Below, piece by piece: positions 17,172-26,554 of a stretch of 64,000 nt of DNA. The notes beneath the pieces were generated by a model. The model did no database searches, was not told the origin of the DNA, and saw nothing but the letters and a program-made list of their open reading frames with translations. The DNA is taken from contig CANJID010000005.1 in NCBI GenBank assembly GCA_947474395.1, positions 29,583 to 93,582 on the forward strand, written 5' to 3'. The DNA comes from Caulobacterales bacterium. GTDB lineage: Bacteria > Pseudomonadota > Alphaproteobacteria > Caulobacterales > Caulobacteraceae. Position numbers and translations under genes: made by a program. The stretch's first letter is position 1. The number at the start of each line of letters is the position of its first letter.

Positions 17172-18803
17172 ATGAAAACCGAGATCATGACGGGCGGCGA
17201 GGCGATCGTCGCGGCGCTGCAGGACCACAAGGTCGACACCCTGTTCGGCCTGCCCGGCGCCCAGATCTACGGCCTGTTCGACGGGCTGGCCAAGGCGGCG
17301 AACGGCATCCGCACCATCGGGGCCCGCCATGAGCAGGGCGTGGCCTACATGGCCTTCGGCTACGCCAAGGCGACGGGCAAGCCGGGCGTCTACGCGGTGG
17401 TGCCGGGGCCTGGGATGTTGAACACCTCGGCGGCCCTGCTGACCGCCTACGGGGCGACGGCGCCGGTCCTCTGCCTGACGGGCCAGGTCTCCTCCAACTT
17501 CATCAACCGCGAGCGCGGCGCCCTGCACGAGATGCGCGACCAGCTCGGGGTCATGCAGCGCCTGACCAAGTGGGCGGGACGCATGGAGCACCCGTCGGAG
17601 GCGCCGCATCTGGTCGCTCGCGCCTTCCAGGAAATGACGTCCGGCCGTCAGGGCCCCGCCGCGATCGAGGCGCCCTGGGACTTCTTCACCAAGACCGCGC
17701 CGGTCACCCGCATGCATCCCCTGGCGCCCATCCCCAAGCCGGAGCCCGATCCGGACGCGGTCAAGGCCGCCGCCGCCCTGCTGAAGGACGCGCGCGCGCC
17801 GATGATCTTCGTCGGCGGCGGGGCGCTGGAGGCGGGCGAGAGCATCACGCTGCTGGCCGAGGCCCTGGAGGCCCCGGTGGTCTCCTTCCGCTCGGGCCGA
17901 GGGATCGTCGACGACCGCCACCCCCTGGGCTTCTCCATCGCGCCGGGCGGTCAGCTCTGGCCTGAGACCGATGCGGCGGTGGTGATCGGCACCCGCTTCG
18001 AGCTCCTGGACATGCGCTGGCGCTGGGCGCCGCCGGGGCTGAAGATCATCCGCATCGACATCGATCCGGGCGAGATGCGCCGCCTTTCCTCCGATGTCGC
18101 CATCGTCGCCGACTCCGACGACGGGACCCGCGCCCTCCTGGCCGCCGTGCTGAAGGCGGGGGGCCAGCGCACGGGCCGCGCCGACCATATCGCCCAGGCC
18201 AAGGCCAAGGGCCTCAAGGCCGTGGAGGCGATCCAGCCCCAGGCCGCCTATCTGCAGGTGATCCGCGACGTCCTGCCCGACGACGGCCTGGTGGTGGACG
18301 AGATCAGCCAGGTGGGCTTCACCTCCTGGTACGGCTTTCCCGTCTATGCGCCCCGCACCTTCATCGCCTCGGGCTTCCAGGGGACGCTCGGCTCGGGCTT
18401 CCCGACGGCGCTCGGGGTCAAGGCGGCCTGGCCGGACCGGGCGGTGGTCTCCATCACCGGCGACGGCGGCTTCATGTTCGGGGTGCAGGAGCTGGCGACG
18501 GCGGTGCAGTACGGGCTGAACCTCGTCACCATCGTCTTCAACAACAACGCCTTCGGCAATGTCCGCCGCGACCAGATCCAGGGCTTCGACGGCCGGCTGA
18601 TCGGCTCGGAGCTGGTCAATCCGGACTTCATCAAGCTGGCGGAAGCCTTCGGCATGGCCGGTCATCGCGTGACCTCCCCGGAGGGCCTGCGGCCCGTGCT
18701 GGAGCACGCCCTGGCCGTCGGCGCCCCGTCCCTGATCGAGGTGGTGGTCGAACGCGGGTCCGAGACCAGCCCCTGGGCCTTCATCCATCCCAACTTCGGC
18801 TAG
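17172..18803 (+). CDS. Thiamine-diphosphate-dependent enzyme (acetolactate-synthase/decarboxylase family)
   Basis: 543 residues with three ThDP-enzyme domains: the Pyr domain with activating Glu54 in RHEQGVAYM, a central domain with weak nucleotide-binding character (about 190-330), and the PP domain with GDGG at 430-433 and NNNAFGN at 457-463, which bind Mg-ThDP. The start at 17172 (MKTEIMTGGEAIV) fits the family; 18 extra in-frame residues upstream run into the R2 repeat. It could be an acetolactate-synthase-like carboligase, a 2-ketoacid decarboxylase or a benzaldehyde-lyase-like enzyme, and the sequence does not decide. It sits just after the carboxylase operon and 4 nt before the exporter gene. 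Confidence 0.88.
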   Translation: MKTEIMTGGEAIVAALQDHKVDTLFGLPGAQIYGLFDGLAKAANGIRTIGARHEQGVAYMAFGYAKATGKPGVYAVVPGPGMLNTSAALLTAYGATAPVLCLTGQVSSNFINRERGALHEMRDQLGVMQRLTKWAGRMEHPSEAPHLVARAFQEMTSGRQGPAAIEAPWDFFTKTAPVTRMHPLAPIPKPEPDPDAVKAAAALLKDARAPMIFVGGGALEAGESITLLAEALEAPVVSFRSGRGIVDDRHPLGFSIAPGGQLWPETDAAVVIGTRFELLDMRWRWAPPGLKIIRIDIDPGEMRRLSSDVAIVADSDDGTRALLAAVLKAGGQRTGRADHIAQAKAKGLKAVEAIQPQAAYLQVIRDVLPDDGLVVDEISQVGFTSWYGFPVYAPRTFIASGFQGTLGSGFPTALGVKAAWPDRAVVSITGDGGFMFGVQELATAVQYGLNLVTIVFNNNAFGNVRRDQIQGFDGRLIGSELVNPDFIKLAEAFGMAGHRVTSPEGLRPVLEHALAVGAPSLIEVVVERGSETSPWAFIHPNFG

Positions 18804-18807
18804 GACC

Positions 18808-19692
18808 ATGAGCGAGGGGCGGGCGGGGATCGGGGCGACCCTCCTGCCCGTCGCCGCCCTGGTCGGCAGCATCGTCAGCCTCTGCGTCGGCACCTCCTTC
18901 GCCAAGCACCTGTTCCCGGTGTTGGGCGCGCAAGGGACCGTCGCCCTGCGGGTCGGGTTCGCGGCCCTGATCCTCGTCGCCTTCTGGAGGCCCTGGCGCT
19001 GGGCGCTGAGCGGCCGCGACGCCCGCGCCATCGCCCTCTATGGCGCAGTGCTCGGGAGCATGAACCTGATGTTCTACATGGCCTTGCGGACCCTGCCGCT
19101 CGGGGTCTGCATCGCCATCGAGTTCACCGGCCCCCTCGCGGTGGCGATCCTCTCCTCGCGCCGCGCCCTGGACTTCCTGTGGATCGGCTTCGCGGTCCTG
19201 GGACTGGGTCTGCTGCTGCCCCTGCGGGAGGGCGCGGCGAGGCTCGATCCGGTGGGCGTCGCGTTCACCCTGGGCGCAGCGACCTGCTGGGCGCTCTACA
19301 TCCTTCTCGGCAAGCGGATCGGCCACCTGCATCCGGGCCAGTCGGTGAGCCTTGGGATGTGCACGGCGGCGGTGGTCGCCGCGCCCTTCGGCATCGCCCA
19401 TGCAGGCATCCGGCTGCTCGACCCGTCGCTGATGCTCGCGGCCCTGGGCGTCGCGGTCTTCTCCAGCGCCGTGCCCTATACGCTGGAGATGGTCGCCCTG
19501 AAGCGCCTGCCCAAACAGGTTTTCGGCGTGCTGCTCAGCCTGGAGCCGGCGGTCGGCGCCCTGTCGGCCCTGGTGATCCTGGGCGAGCGGCCGACTGTGA
19601 TGCAGTGGGCCGCCATCGCCGCCATCATCGCCGCCTCGGCCGGCGCGGCCCTGACCATCCGCCGCGCCGAGCCGGCCCCGCCCTTGCCCTGA
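18808..19692 (+). CDS. EamA/RhtA-type drug-metabolite transporter
   Basis: 294 residues with about ten hydrophobic helices in two EamA repeats (about 12-140 and 150-285). Features such as LSLEPAVGALSALVILGE in the eighth to ninth helix resemble the RhtA threonine/homoserine exporter group. It probably exports a small polar metabolite across the inner membrane. It begins 4 nt after the ThDP-enzyme stop, so the two genes are likely co-expressed; it may relieve accumulation of that enzyme's product. Confidence 0.88.
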   Translation: MSEGRAGIGATLLPVAALVGSIVSLCVGTSFAKHLFPVLGAQGTVALRVGFAALILVAFWRPWRWALSGRDARAIALYGAVLGSMNLMFYMALRTLPLGVCIAIEFTGPLAVAILSSRRALDFLWIGFAVLGLGLLLPLREGAARLDPVGVAFTLGAATCWALYILLGKRIGHLHPGQSVSLGMCTAAVVAAPFGIAHAGIRLLDPSLMLAALGVAVFSSAVPYTLEMVALKRLPKQVFGVLLSLEPAVGALSALVILGERPTVMQWAAIAAIIAASAGAALTIRRAEPAPPLP

Positions 19693-19786
19693 AAAAGTTT
19701 TGCGCGAATGTCGGCGGGGACGGAGCCCGCCCGTCATTGAGACAGAGGCTGGCCGCGGGGCCCGCACCCCAGAGGGAGACGAAGCG

Positions 19787-20209
19787 ATGCGCGTCATGGT
19801 GATGGTGAAGGCGACCAAGGACAGCGAGGCGAGCGTGATGCCCAGCCACGAGCTGCTCATGGCCATGGGCAAGTTCAACGAGGAGCTGATCGCCGCCGGG
19901 ATCATGCAGGGCGGCGATGGCCTGAAGGCGTCCAGGAACGGCAAGCGCATCGCCTTCGACGGGCCGAACCGCACCGTCATCGACGGCCCCTTCGCCGAGA
20001 CCAAGGAACTGGTCGCCGGCTACTGGCTGTGGGAAGTGAAGGACATGGCCGAGGCCGTGGAATGGGTGAAGCGTTGTCCAAATCCGATGCCGGGACCCAG
20101 CGAGATCGAGATCCGGCCGATCCTGGGCATGGAGGATTTCGCCGAGGTGATGACTCCCGAGTCCACCGAGCTGCACGACAGGAACCGCGAGGCGCTCGGC
20201 GGCTCGTGA
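19787..20209 (+). CDS. YCII-related (DGPF) domain protein
   Basis: 140 residues starting MRVMVMVKATKDSE, with the family signature IDGPFAETKELVAGYWLWEV around residue 65-85. The YCII fold is a ferredoxin-like dimer related to muconolactone isomerase. Proteins of this DGPF subgroup often neighbour sigma factors or catabolic enzymes and have no established reaction. The start is the ATG preceded by GAGGGAGACGAAGCG. Its stop overlaps the GTG of the serine hydrolase by 4 nt. Confidence 0.88.
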   Translation: MRVMVMVKATKDSEASVMPSHELLMAMGKFNEELIAAGIMQGGDGLKASRNGKRIAFDGPNRTVIDGPFAETKELVAGYWLWEVKDMAEAVEWVKRCPNPMPGPSEIEIRPILGMEDFAEVMTPESTELHDRNREALGGS

Positions 20210-21654
20210 CCAGGGCGCTCGCCGGGCTGGCGGTCCTGACCCTTAGCGTCGCGGGGCCGCGCCCGGCGTCCGTCGCCGCCCAGACCATCTCGGCGGCGCA
20301 GGTCCAGGCGGTGGACAGGCTGTTCGAGGACCCCGACCGGGACGAGGCGCCGGGCTGCACCATAGAGGTGCGCCGCGACGGCCAGCCGGTGATCGGCCGC
20401 TCCTTCGGCCTGGCCAACCTCGAATGGCGGATGCCGGTCCGGCGCTTCACCCTGTTCGAGGTGGGGTCGGTCGCCAAGCAGTTCACCGCCGCCGCCGTTG
20501 CGGTCCTCGCCGTCCAGGGCAAGCTCTCCCTGGACGACGACGTGCATCGCTTCCTGCCGGAGCTGCCGGATTACGGGACCCCGGTCACCCTGCGCCAGAT
20601 GCTGACCCACACCAGCGGCCTGCGCGACTGGACCGACATCGAGGAGATGAACAACCGGCCCCGCGCCCTGCACGTCCACAGCCAGGCCGACGTGCTCAGG
20701 ATCATGTCCCGGCAGAAGACGCTCAACTTCAGGCCGGGGACCGAATTCCTCTACTCGAACTCCAACTACAACCTCCTGGCCATGGTGGTGGAGCGGGCGA
20801 GCGGGATGTCCTTCGCGGACTTCACCACCAAGACCCTGTTCGAGCCCCTGAACATGTCCGACACCCAGTGGCGGACCGACGCCTCCGCCGTGGTCGAGCA
20901 ACGGGCGGAGGCCTACGCCAGGAAGGGCGAGGGCGACTGGCGCAAGGACATGTGGGCCGAGACCGTGGTGGGGGCAGGAGGCCTGATCTCCAGCGTTCCC
21001 GACCTGATGCTGTGGAACGAGGCCCTCACCGATCCCGGCCCCGCGAACGCCGCCTGGGTCGCCATGATCCAGCAGCCCGGGCGCCTCGCCGACGGCAGGG
21101 CGATCACCTACGCCCTCGGCCTCTTCGTGCTGTCCGTGGACGGGACCGCCATCGTCGCTCACTCCGGCGCGGCGGGGGGCTACCGCGCCTTCCTCGGGCG
21201 CATTCCATCGCGGAAGATTTCCGCGGGCATCCTTTGCAACGGATCAGGCTTCGACACCGCGACCCTGGGCATGAAGGTCCTCCACGCCTTCATCGACCCG
21301 CCCCCGACCGAGCCCACGCCGGCGCTTCCCTCCGACGTCGCGGTGTTTTCGGCCAAGGCGCCGTCCGGCCCGCCTTGGACGCCCGTCGCCAGGGACCTCG
21401 CCGGCTTTGCCGGGGCCTATGCCGGCGCCGAGGCCGAGACGGTGTTCCGGGCCACCGTCCGCGGCGACAAGCTGGTGCTGACCGACGACCAGGGCAATGC
21501 GGCGGAGCTGACGCCGCTCTCGCAGGACGTCTTTCAGTATCCCGGCTCGTCGTGGGTGATGACCTTCACGCGCAACGGGGCAGGGGAGATCACCGGCTTC
21601 GGCGCCTCGACCGCCCGCACGCGGAACCTGCGCTTCGAGCGCGTCAGAGGCTGA
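20206..21654 (+). CDS. Serine hydrolase, beta-lactamase class C-like, exported
   Basis: 482 residues. The GTG start at 20206 gives an N-terminal signal peptide (RALAGLAVLTLSVAGPRPAS, cleavage near AAQ). The catalytic domain shows the SxxK motif VGSVAKQF around residue 86, the Tyr-x-Asn motif LYSNSNYN around 184, and the HxG triad variant VAHSGAAGGYRAF around 315. A beta-rich C-terminal lipocalin-like domain (about 400-482) follows. Such proteins act as esterases, D-aminopeptidases or DD-peptidases rather than true beta-lactamases; the substrate is unknown. Translation is coupled to the YCII gene. The 3' end overlaps the broken metalloprotease gene by 11 bp, convergently. Confidence 0.88.
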   Translation: MTRALAGLAVLTLSVAGPRPASVAAQTISAAQVQAVDRLFEDPDRDEAPGCTIEVRRDGQPVIGRSFGLANLEWRMPVRRFTLFEVGSVAKQFTAAAVAVLAVQGKLSLDDDVHRFLPELPDYGTPVTLRQMLTHTSGLRDWTDIEEMNNRPRALHVHSQADVLRIMSRQKTLNFRPGTEFLYSNSNYNLLAMVVERASGMSFADFTTKTLFEPLNMSDTQWRTDASAVVEQRAEAYARKGEGDWRKDMWAETVVGAGGLISSVPDLMLWNEALTDPGPANAAWVAMIQQPGRLADGRAITYALGLFVLSVDGTAIVAHSGAAGGYRAFLGRIPSRKISAGILCNGSGFDTATLGMKVLHAFIDPPPTEPTPALPSDVAVFSAKAPSGPPWTPVARDLAGFAGAYAGAEAETVFRATVRGDKLVLTDDQGNAAELTPLSQDVFQYPGSSWVMTFTRNGAGEITGFGASTARTRNLRFERVRG

Positions 21655-23383
21655 AGAGGTCGAACCCCGTCGTGGTGGGCCCCAGGCCCGCGATGGTGGA
21701 TCCGTTCTGGACCACGGAGGCGTAGACGCCGGTCAGGTCGACGTTGAACTGGGCGTTCCCGTCGACGAGATCGACCAGGAAGTGGTCCTCGGCGCGGGCG
21801 TAGGAGCCAATGTCCGCCTTCACCGCCTCGGCCAGCAGCCAGCCCACAGCCGCCGCCTTGGTGCCCTGTCCGTTCAGTCCGTCGAGGCCGTAGGAGGCGA
21901 AGTACTGGCCCCGGGTCATGGTCACCCCGTTCAGCACCAGCAGGGTATCGACGATGCTCGAGACCTTGGCCGCGTCGGGATCGGTCCCGAAGATCTTGGC
22001 ATAGGCGGTCCTGACCGCCCCGTAGATGTCCAGCGACCCGTAGTCGGCCTGGAAGCGGGCCGCGCCCTCGCCGATCTTACCCAGGTTGGACGCGAAGTTT
22101 ATGTACCGGTTTTCTATGTTGAATTTGACGTAGTAGGCGTCGTTCAGGTCGTTGGCGTTGGCGGCGCCGGCCACCAGGAAGTCCACCCCGGTCGCCCGGG
22201 GCGTCACGCCGGTGAAGAACTGGTAGGCCAGCATCGCCACGCTGGTGGTGGTGTCGGCTTAGTGGGCCACCTGGGCCAGGGCTCCGGCCAGGGTCATCTG
22301 CCCGCTGTCGACCTGGGCGGCGAGGCTCGCCAGGGACAGGGCCTGGGCGCGGACGGGGTTGGCCACAGAGGTCCCGTCGGCCAGGGCGATGGTCGCCTGG
22401 GTCGCGGCCGTCGAGGTCGGGTCGATCCGCAGCATCTGGGCGAAGGCGGCGTTGAGCACCGTCAGGGTGGCGGTCCCCGGCTTCATCCTGTCGGTGAACT
22501 GCAGCCACTCGACGCTGGCGTCGACCTGCTTGGCGTAGGAGACGCCGGTGCGGTCCATGAGCCAGGTCAGGTCGAGGGTGTGCTCGACGAGATAGTTGGC
22601 CGCGGGCCCGCCGGCGGCGACCACGTCGATCCCGGTCGTGCCGGTGATCCGGTTCTGCGTTCCCGTCACCGTGTAGCCCAGGTCGGCCAGGACCCCGAGT
22701 TCGGTGGCGGTGAAATGGTCGCGCGCCCCGGCGGCGGTCAGGGTGTCGATGAAGCCCCCGACGAGGGGCGCCGGATTGCTGGTCGGCGGCGAGCCCCCGA
22801 GGTGGGCGTGATTGTTCTCCGGGTCCGCCGGAACAGGCCCGCCGAAGGCCGTGACCGCATTGACGCCGGTGAAGAAGGTCGCGGCGCCCGACCCGCTCAG
22901 GTAGGCCGAGTAGGTGGTGTAGTAGGCCCCGTCGTCGCCCGGCCCGTTGAAGCCGATGACGTGCAGGATCTCGTGGACCATCGACGAGAAGAAGTCGCGT
23001 TTGCCCGCCGCGATGTCGTTGGCGGTCGCCAGGATGGTGTCGAAGAAGAAGTAGTTGGCGGCGGCCGCGCCGCCGATGGTGATGCGCCCGTCCGCCGTCG
23101 TTCCGTTCTGGTCGCCGCCGCCGCGCCATTCGGCCTCGGCCCCCTGGGCGTACAGGGTCTTGCCGTTCAGGGTCCCGACCCTGGCCAGGGTCAGCGAGCC
23201 GCCGTTCGCTGTCAGGATGGCGTCGTCGAAGCGGATCAGGAGATCGATCGATCCCGTCCCCTGGACGAAGGAGTTGATGTAGTAGGCGGCCGCCTTGACC
23301 AGGGCGGTGATGACGTTGAGGTCGTAGTCCGGTCGGGTGGAAGGGACCGCGTTCTCGAAGCTGACGGTCGCCTGAATCGCCAT
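21644..23383 (-). pseudogene. Secreted metalloprotease gene interrupted by an in-frame TAA
   Basis: The 5' part (23383-22259) encodes 374 residues with the zinc motif VHEILHVIGF (His137, Glu138, His141) and a possible third ligand in NNHAHLGG (His194), followed by an Ala-rich linker. It stops at TAA 22261-22259 after ALAQVAH. The same frame then continues without shift as ADTTTSVAMLAYQFFTG and on to 21644, encoding a helical C-terminal domain of about 205 residues like those attached to type I-secreted Caulobacterales proteins. The missing downstream domain would usually be needed for export or anchoring. The state is a single-codon nonsense interruption (or sequencing error). No signal peptide is present, consistent with type I export. 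Confidence 0.85.
22259..22261 (-). other. Interrupting TAA codon between protease and C-terminal domain
   Basis: The stop is in phase with coding sequence on both sides: GCCCAGGTGGCCCAC, TAA, GCCGACACCACC. One base change (for example TAA from TAC, CAA or TTA) would restore a 579-residue protein. No ribosome-binding site precedes the downstream ATG at 22240. Confidence 0.85.
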
Positions 23384-23433
23384 CGTACGCGCCCCCCGGG
23401 GCCAGTTCTGGCGTTACGCCTCGGCCTCAGCCC

Positions 23434-23468
23434 GGCCGCCCCCTCCCCCGGATAGGAGAGGGGGCGCC
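23434..23468. terminator. GC-rich hairpin after the aldehyde dehydrogenase gene
   Basis: GCCGCCCCCTCCCCC-ggata-GGAGAGGGGGCGCC forms a strong stem a few bases beyond the stop of the minus-strand dehydrogenase. There is no U-run, so it may be an extragenic palindrome rather than an intrinsic terminator. Confidence 0.45.
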
Positions 23469-23473
23469 GTGAT

Positions 23474-24967
23474 TTACAGGGTCACGACGACCGACTTGGT
23501 CTCGAAGTACTCCTCGACGCCCTCGCGGCCGTTCTCGCGGCCCCAGCCGGACTGCTTGTAGCCGCCCATGGGGAGCGAGGCCTCGATGCCCGCCCGGCCG
23601 TTCACCGACACCGTGCCGGCCTTGATCTTCTTGGCCATCTGGTGAGCGATGCTGATGTCGCGGGTCCAGACGTAGGCGGCCAGGCCGTAGGTGGTGTCGT
23701 TGGCGATGGCCGCGACCTTGTCCAGGTCGTCGTTGTCGATCGGCATGGCGCAGACCACGGGGCCGAAGATCTCCTCGCGGACCACCCGCATGTCGGCGCT
23801 GGTCTGGGCCAGCACCGTCGGCTTCATGAAGAAGCCCGCGCCGTCCACCGACCCGCCGCCGATCACCACTTCGCCGCCCTGCTCCTTGCCGGAGTTGATG
23901 TAGCCGGTGACGCGCTCGAGCTGGCCGGCCGAGACCAGGGGTCCCATCTGGGTGGTCGGGTCCTGCCCCGAGCCGATGGTGATATTGGAGGCGATCTCGG
24001 TGACGCCCTCGACCACCCGGTCGAACACGTCCTTGTGGACGTAGAGGCGGGAGCCGGCGACGCACACCTGGCCGGAGTTGCCGAAGATGCCCATGGCCGC
24101 TTCGGGGATGGCCTTCTCCAGGTCGGCGTCGGGGAACACGATCACCGGCGACTTGCCGCCGAGCTCGAGGCTCACGCGCTTCAGGGTCTTGGCGGCGGAC
24201 TGGACGATCCACTTGCCGGTCGCGGTGGAGCCGGTGAAGGAGATCTTGTCCACGTCCGGGTGCTCGACCAGGGCCTTGCCGGCCGGGTCGCCGTAGCCGG
24301 TGACGATGTTGACCACGCCGGCGGGGAAGCCGCACTGCTCGATCAGCTCGGCCAGGCGCATGGCCGTCAGCGGGGTCAGTTCGGCGGGCTTCAGCACCAC
24401 GGTGCAGCCGGCGGCGAGCGCCGGCGAGATCTTCGCCACTTCCATGCCGAGGGGGAAGTTCCAGGGCGTGATGGCGCCCACGACGCCGATCGGCTCCTTC
24501 AGGGTGTAGGCGTGGCGGTCCGGGGTGGCCAGGTTCGGCGTCTCGCCGGTGATCTTGCCCGCCCAGCCGGCGTTGTAGCGCAGGTTGTTGGCGCAGACGC
24601 CCGTGCCCCACATGGCCATGCCCACCGGCATGCCGTTGTCGAGGCTTTCGATCCAGGCGAGGTTCTCGGCGTCGGCCTCGATCGCCTCGGCCAGCTTCCA
24701 CAGCAGCTTGGCGCGATCCGTGGGGGTCATTTGCGGCCAGGGGCCGGTTTCGAACGCCTTGCGGGCGGCCTTGACCGCCTTGTCCACGTCCGCGGCGCCG
24801 CCGGCCGGGACCGAGGCGATCACCTGGCCGGTGGCGGGGTTCACGACCTCGATGGTCTCGCCGGAGACGGCGTCGACGAACTTGCCGTCGATGTACAGCT
24901 TGTGGCTCTGGGCGAGGAAGCCGGAGGTGAGAATCTGCAGGCGATTGGGGGCGACGGGGGCGTTCAT
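23474..24967 (-). CDS. NAD-dependent aldehyde dehydrogenase
   Basis: A 497-residue classical ALDH. Conserved positions are Asn170 in ITPWNFPLG, Lys193 in VVLKPAELTP, the FTGSTATGK loop at 244-252, Glu268 in SLELGGKSPV and catalytic Cys302 in GQVCVAGSRL. It oxidises an aldehyde to the acid in the cytosol. Family resemblance is to the broad-specificity aldehyde/betaine-aldehyde group, which includes aromatic aldehyde dehydrogenases. It is divergent from an MFS pair at 25198-27871 that includes an aromatic-acid-type symporter, suggesting uptake plus oxidation of an aromatic or related aldehyde. That pairing is inference. Confidence 0.93.
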   Translation of the reverse strand: MNAPVAPNRLQILTSGFLAQSHKLYIDGKFVDAVSGETIEVVNPATGQVIASVPAGGAADVDKAVKAARKAFETGPWPQMTPTDRAKLLWKLAEAIEADAENLAWIESLDNGMPVGMAMWGTGVCANNLRYNAGWAGKITGETPNLATPDRHAYTLKEPIGVVGAITPWNFPLGMEVAKISPALAAGCTVVLKPAELTPLTAMRLAELIEQCGFPAGVVNIVTGYGDPAGKALVEHPDVDKISFTGSTATGKWIVQSAAKTLKRVSLELGGKSPVIVFPDADLEKAIPEAAMGIFGNSGQVCVAGSRLYVHKDVFDRVVEGVTEIASNITIGSGQDPTTQMGPLVSAGQLERVTGYINSGKEQGGEVVIGGGSVDGAGFFMKPTVLAQTSADMRVVREEIFGPVVCAMPIDNDDLDKVAAIANDTTYGLAAYVWTRDISIAHQMAKKIKAGTVSVNGRAGIEASLPMGGYKQSGWGRENGREGVEEYFETKSVVVTL

Positions 24968-25085
24968 GGATATTCTCGCGCAACTCTGGTCGGGGGGGGA
25001 TGTAGGGAACCTTATGATCCGGCTGCTGCAGGCGCAAGGCGAAGGGCTCTTGCGCCGGGCCCCAAGTTCATGCGCGATGCAACCC

Positions 25086-25137
25086 AGAGCGGGATGCGAA
25101 AAAGTGGGGACCGGTTTTTCGCCTCAAATCCCGCTCT
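25086..25137. repeat. 52-bp alphaproteobacterial palindrome (family R3)
   Basis: Outer arms AGAGCGGGAT and ATCCCGCTCT are exact reverse complements; inner arms GCGAAAAA and TTTTTCGC are also exact, around gtggggaccgg. Elements of this form are widespread between genes in Rhizobiales and Caulobacterales (from general knowledge). Only one copy is seen in this window, in the divergent 230-bp gap between dehydrogenase and transporter. Confidence 0.85.
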
Positions 25138-25197
25138 AAATGCTTAGAATCTAGGGGCAGTCCGCCGTCAGATGCGGGCGCTGAGGGAGTTTCGGGG

Positions 25198-26535
25198 ATG
25201 TCGAGCCCTGAGAGTCCGGCTTCGGCCGGACCGATCGCCGGGAGCGAGACGCTGGCGGACCCGCAGGCCGCCTCTGTCGGCGGCTGGTCGAAGAGCTCGA
25301 TCTACGCCCTCGCCATCCTGACCCTGATCTCGACGCTGAACTATTTCGACCGCAACGCCATGGCCATGGTGCTGCCGGCGATCAAGAAGGAGATGGGCCT
25401 CTCCGACACCGTGCTCGGCTCGATCAACGGACTTATCGTGGTCTACGCCGTCGTCGGCATCCCGGTCGCGTGGCTGGCCGACCGCTGGAGCCGGCGCAAT
25501 GTCGTGGCCATCGGCCTGGCGTTCTGGAGCGCCATGACCTTCGTCACGGGCTTCTCCGCCAATGTGTGGCAGCTGGCGGTGACGCGCCTTTTGATGGCGG
25601 CCGGGGAATCCTGCGGCGGGGCGCCGTCCAACGCCATGCTGTCGGACATCTTCTCCAAGGGCCGCCTGCCGGTGGCGGTGGCCATCTTCACCTGCGCCAG
25701 CTCCATCTCGTCGCTGGTGATGACCCCGATCGCGGGCTGGATCGCGGACCACTACGGCTGGCGCATGGTGTTCTTCGCCGCGGGCGCCCCCGGGGTTCTC
25801 CTGGCCCTGGTGTTCCTCTTCACGGTGAAGGAGCCGGTCCGCGGCGCCTCGACGGGGCAGGAGGCGGCCGCCCAGAAGACCTCGGCGGAGGGCGGGCTGA
25901 AGTTCCTGCTCGGCTCGAAGTCCTTCGTGCTGCTGGTGATCGGCAGCGCCTTCATGGGCACCTACCTCTACGGCATCGGCGCCTGGGTCCCGACCTTCCT
26001 GGTGCGCGTCCACCACATGAACCTGACCAGCGTCGGCATCTACTTCGGGGCCATCCGGGGCCTGGTGGGCATGTTCGGCATCCTGCTGGGCGGCGTGCTG
26101 GCCATCTGGCTGTCCAAGCGGGACGAGCGCTGGCGGGCCTGGACCCCGGGCCTGGCCTGTCTGGTCCTGGCGCCCTGCGTGGCCCTGTTCGTCCTGTCCG
26201 ACGAGACCTGGATGTGGGTCGCCGGGCTCACCGCCTCCAGCTTCTTCGGCATCATGCACCAGCCGCCGGTCTATGCCGGGCTGATGGCCGTGGCCAAGCC
26301 GCGGATGCGGGCCCTGGCCGTTTCGATAAACCTGCTCGGCGCCACGGTGATCGGCCAGCTCGTCGGCTCGATCCTGATCGGCGCCCTCAACGATCTCCTG
26401 GCCGCCGAGTTCGGCCAGACGGCGATCCGCTACTCCATGCTGGTCATTGTCGCCTCCAGCGCCGCGGGCGGCCTCTGCTTCATGGCCGCGGGCAAGTTCA
26501 TCGCCCGCGACATGGAACGCGCCGGCGTGGTCTGA
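25198..26535 (+). CDS. MFS transporter, spinster-like
   Basis: 445 residues with twelve predicted membrane segments starting near residue 35. The first loop carries the motif NYFDRNAMAMVLPAIKKEMG and the second AWLADRWSRRNV (MFS motif A), both typical of the spinster-like group frequent in sphingomonad and Caulobacterales catabolic clusters. It probably imports an organic anion or aromatic acid. GAGGGAG lies about 8 nt before the ATG. The next MFS gene begins 19 nt after its stop, so the two carriers from different MFS subfamilies form one unit. Confidence 0.9.
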   Translation: MSSPESPASAGPIAGSETLADPQAASVGGWSKSSIYALAILTLISTLNYFDRNAMAMVLPAIKKEMGLSDTVLGSINGLIVVYAVVGIPVAWLADRWSRRNVVAIGLAFWSAMTFVTGFSANVWQLAVTRLLMAAGESCGGAPSNAMLSDIFSKGRLPVAVAIFTCASSISSLVMTPIAGWIADHYGWRMVFFAAGAPGVLLALVFLFTVKEPVRGASTGQEAAAQKTSAEGGLKFLLGSKSFVLLVIGSAFMGTYLYGIGAWVPTFLVRVHHMNLTSVGIYFGAIRGLVGMFGILLGGVLAIWLSKRDERWRAWTPGLACLVLAPCVALFVLSDETWMWVAGLTASSFFGIMHQPPVYAGLMAVAKPRMRALAVSINLLGATVIGQLVGSILIGALNDLLAAEFGQTAIRYSMLVIVASSAAGGLCFMAAGKFIARDMERAGVV

Positions 26536-26554
26536 GGCAGGAGAGCGGGGGACG

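Noticed and set aside
22259..22261. Selenocysteine or frameshift explanation for the split protease
   Set aside because: The codon is TAA, not TGA, and the flanking coding sequences are in the same phase, so neither recoding as selenocysteine nor an indel fits.
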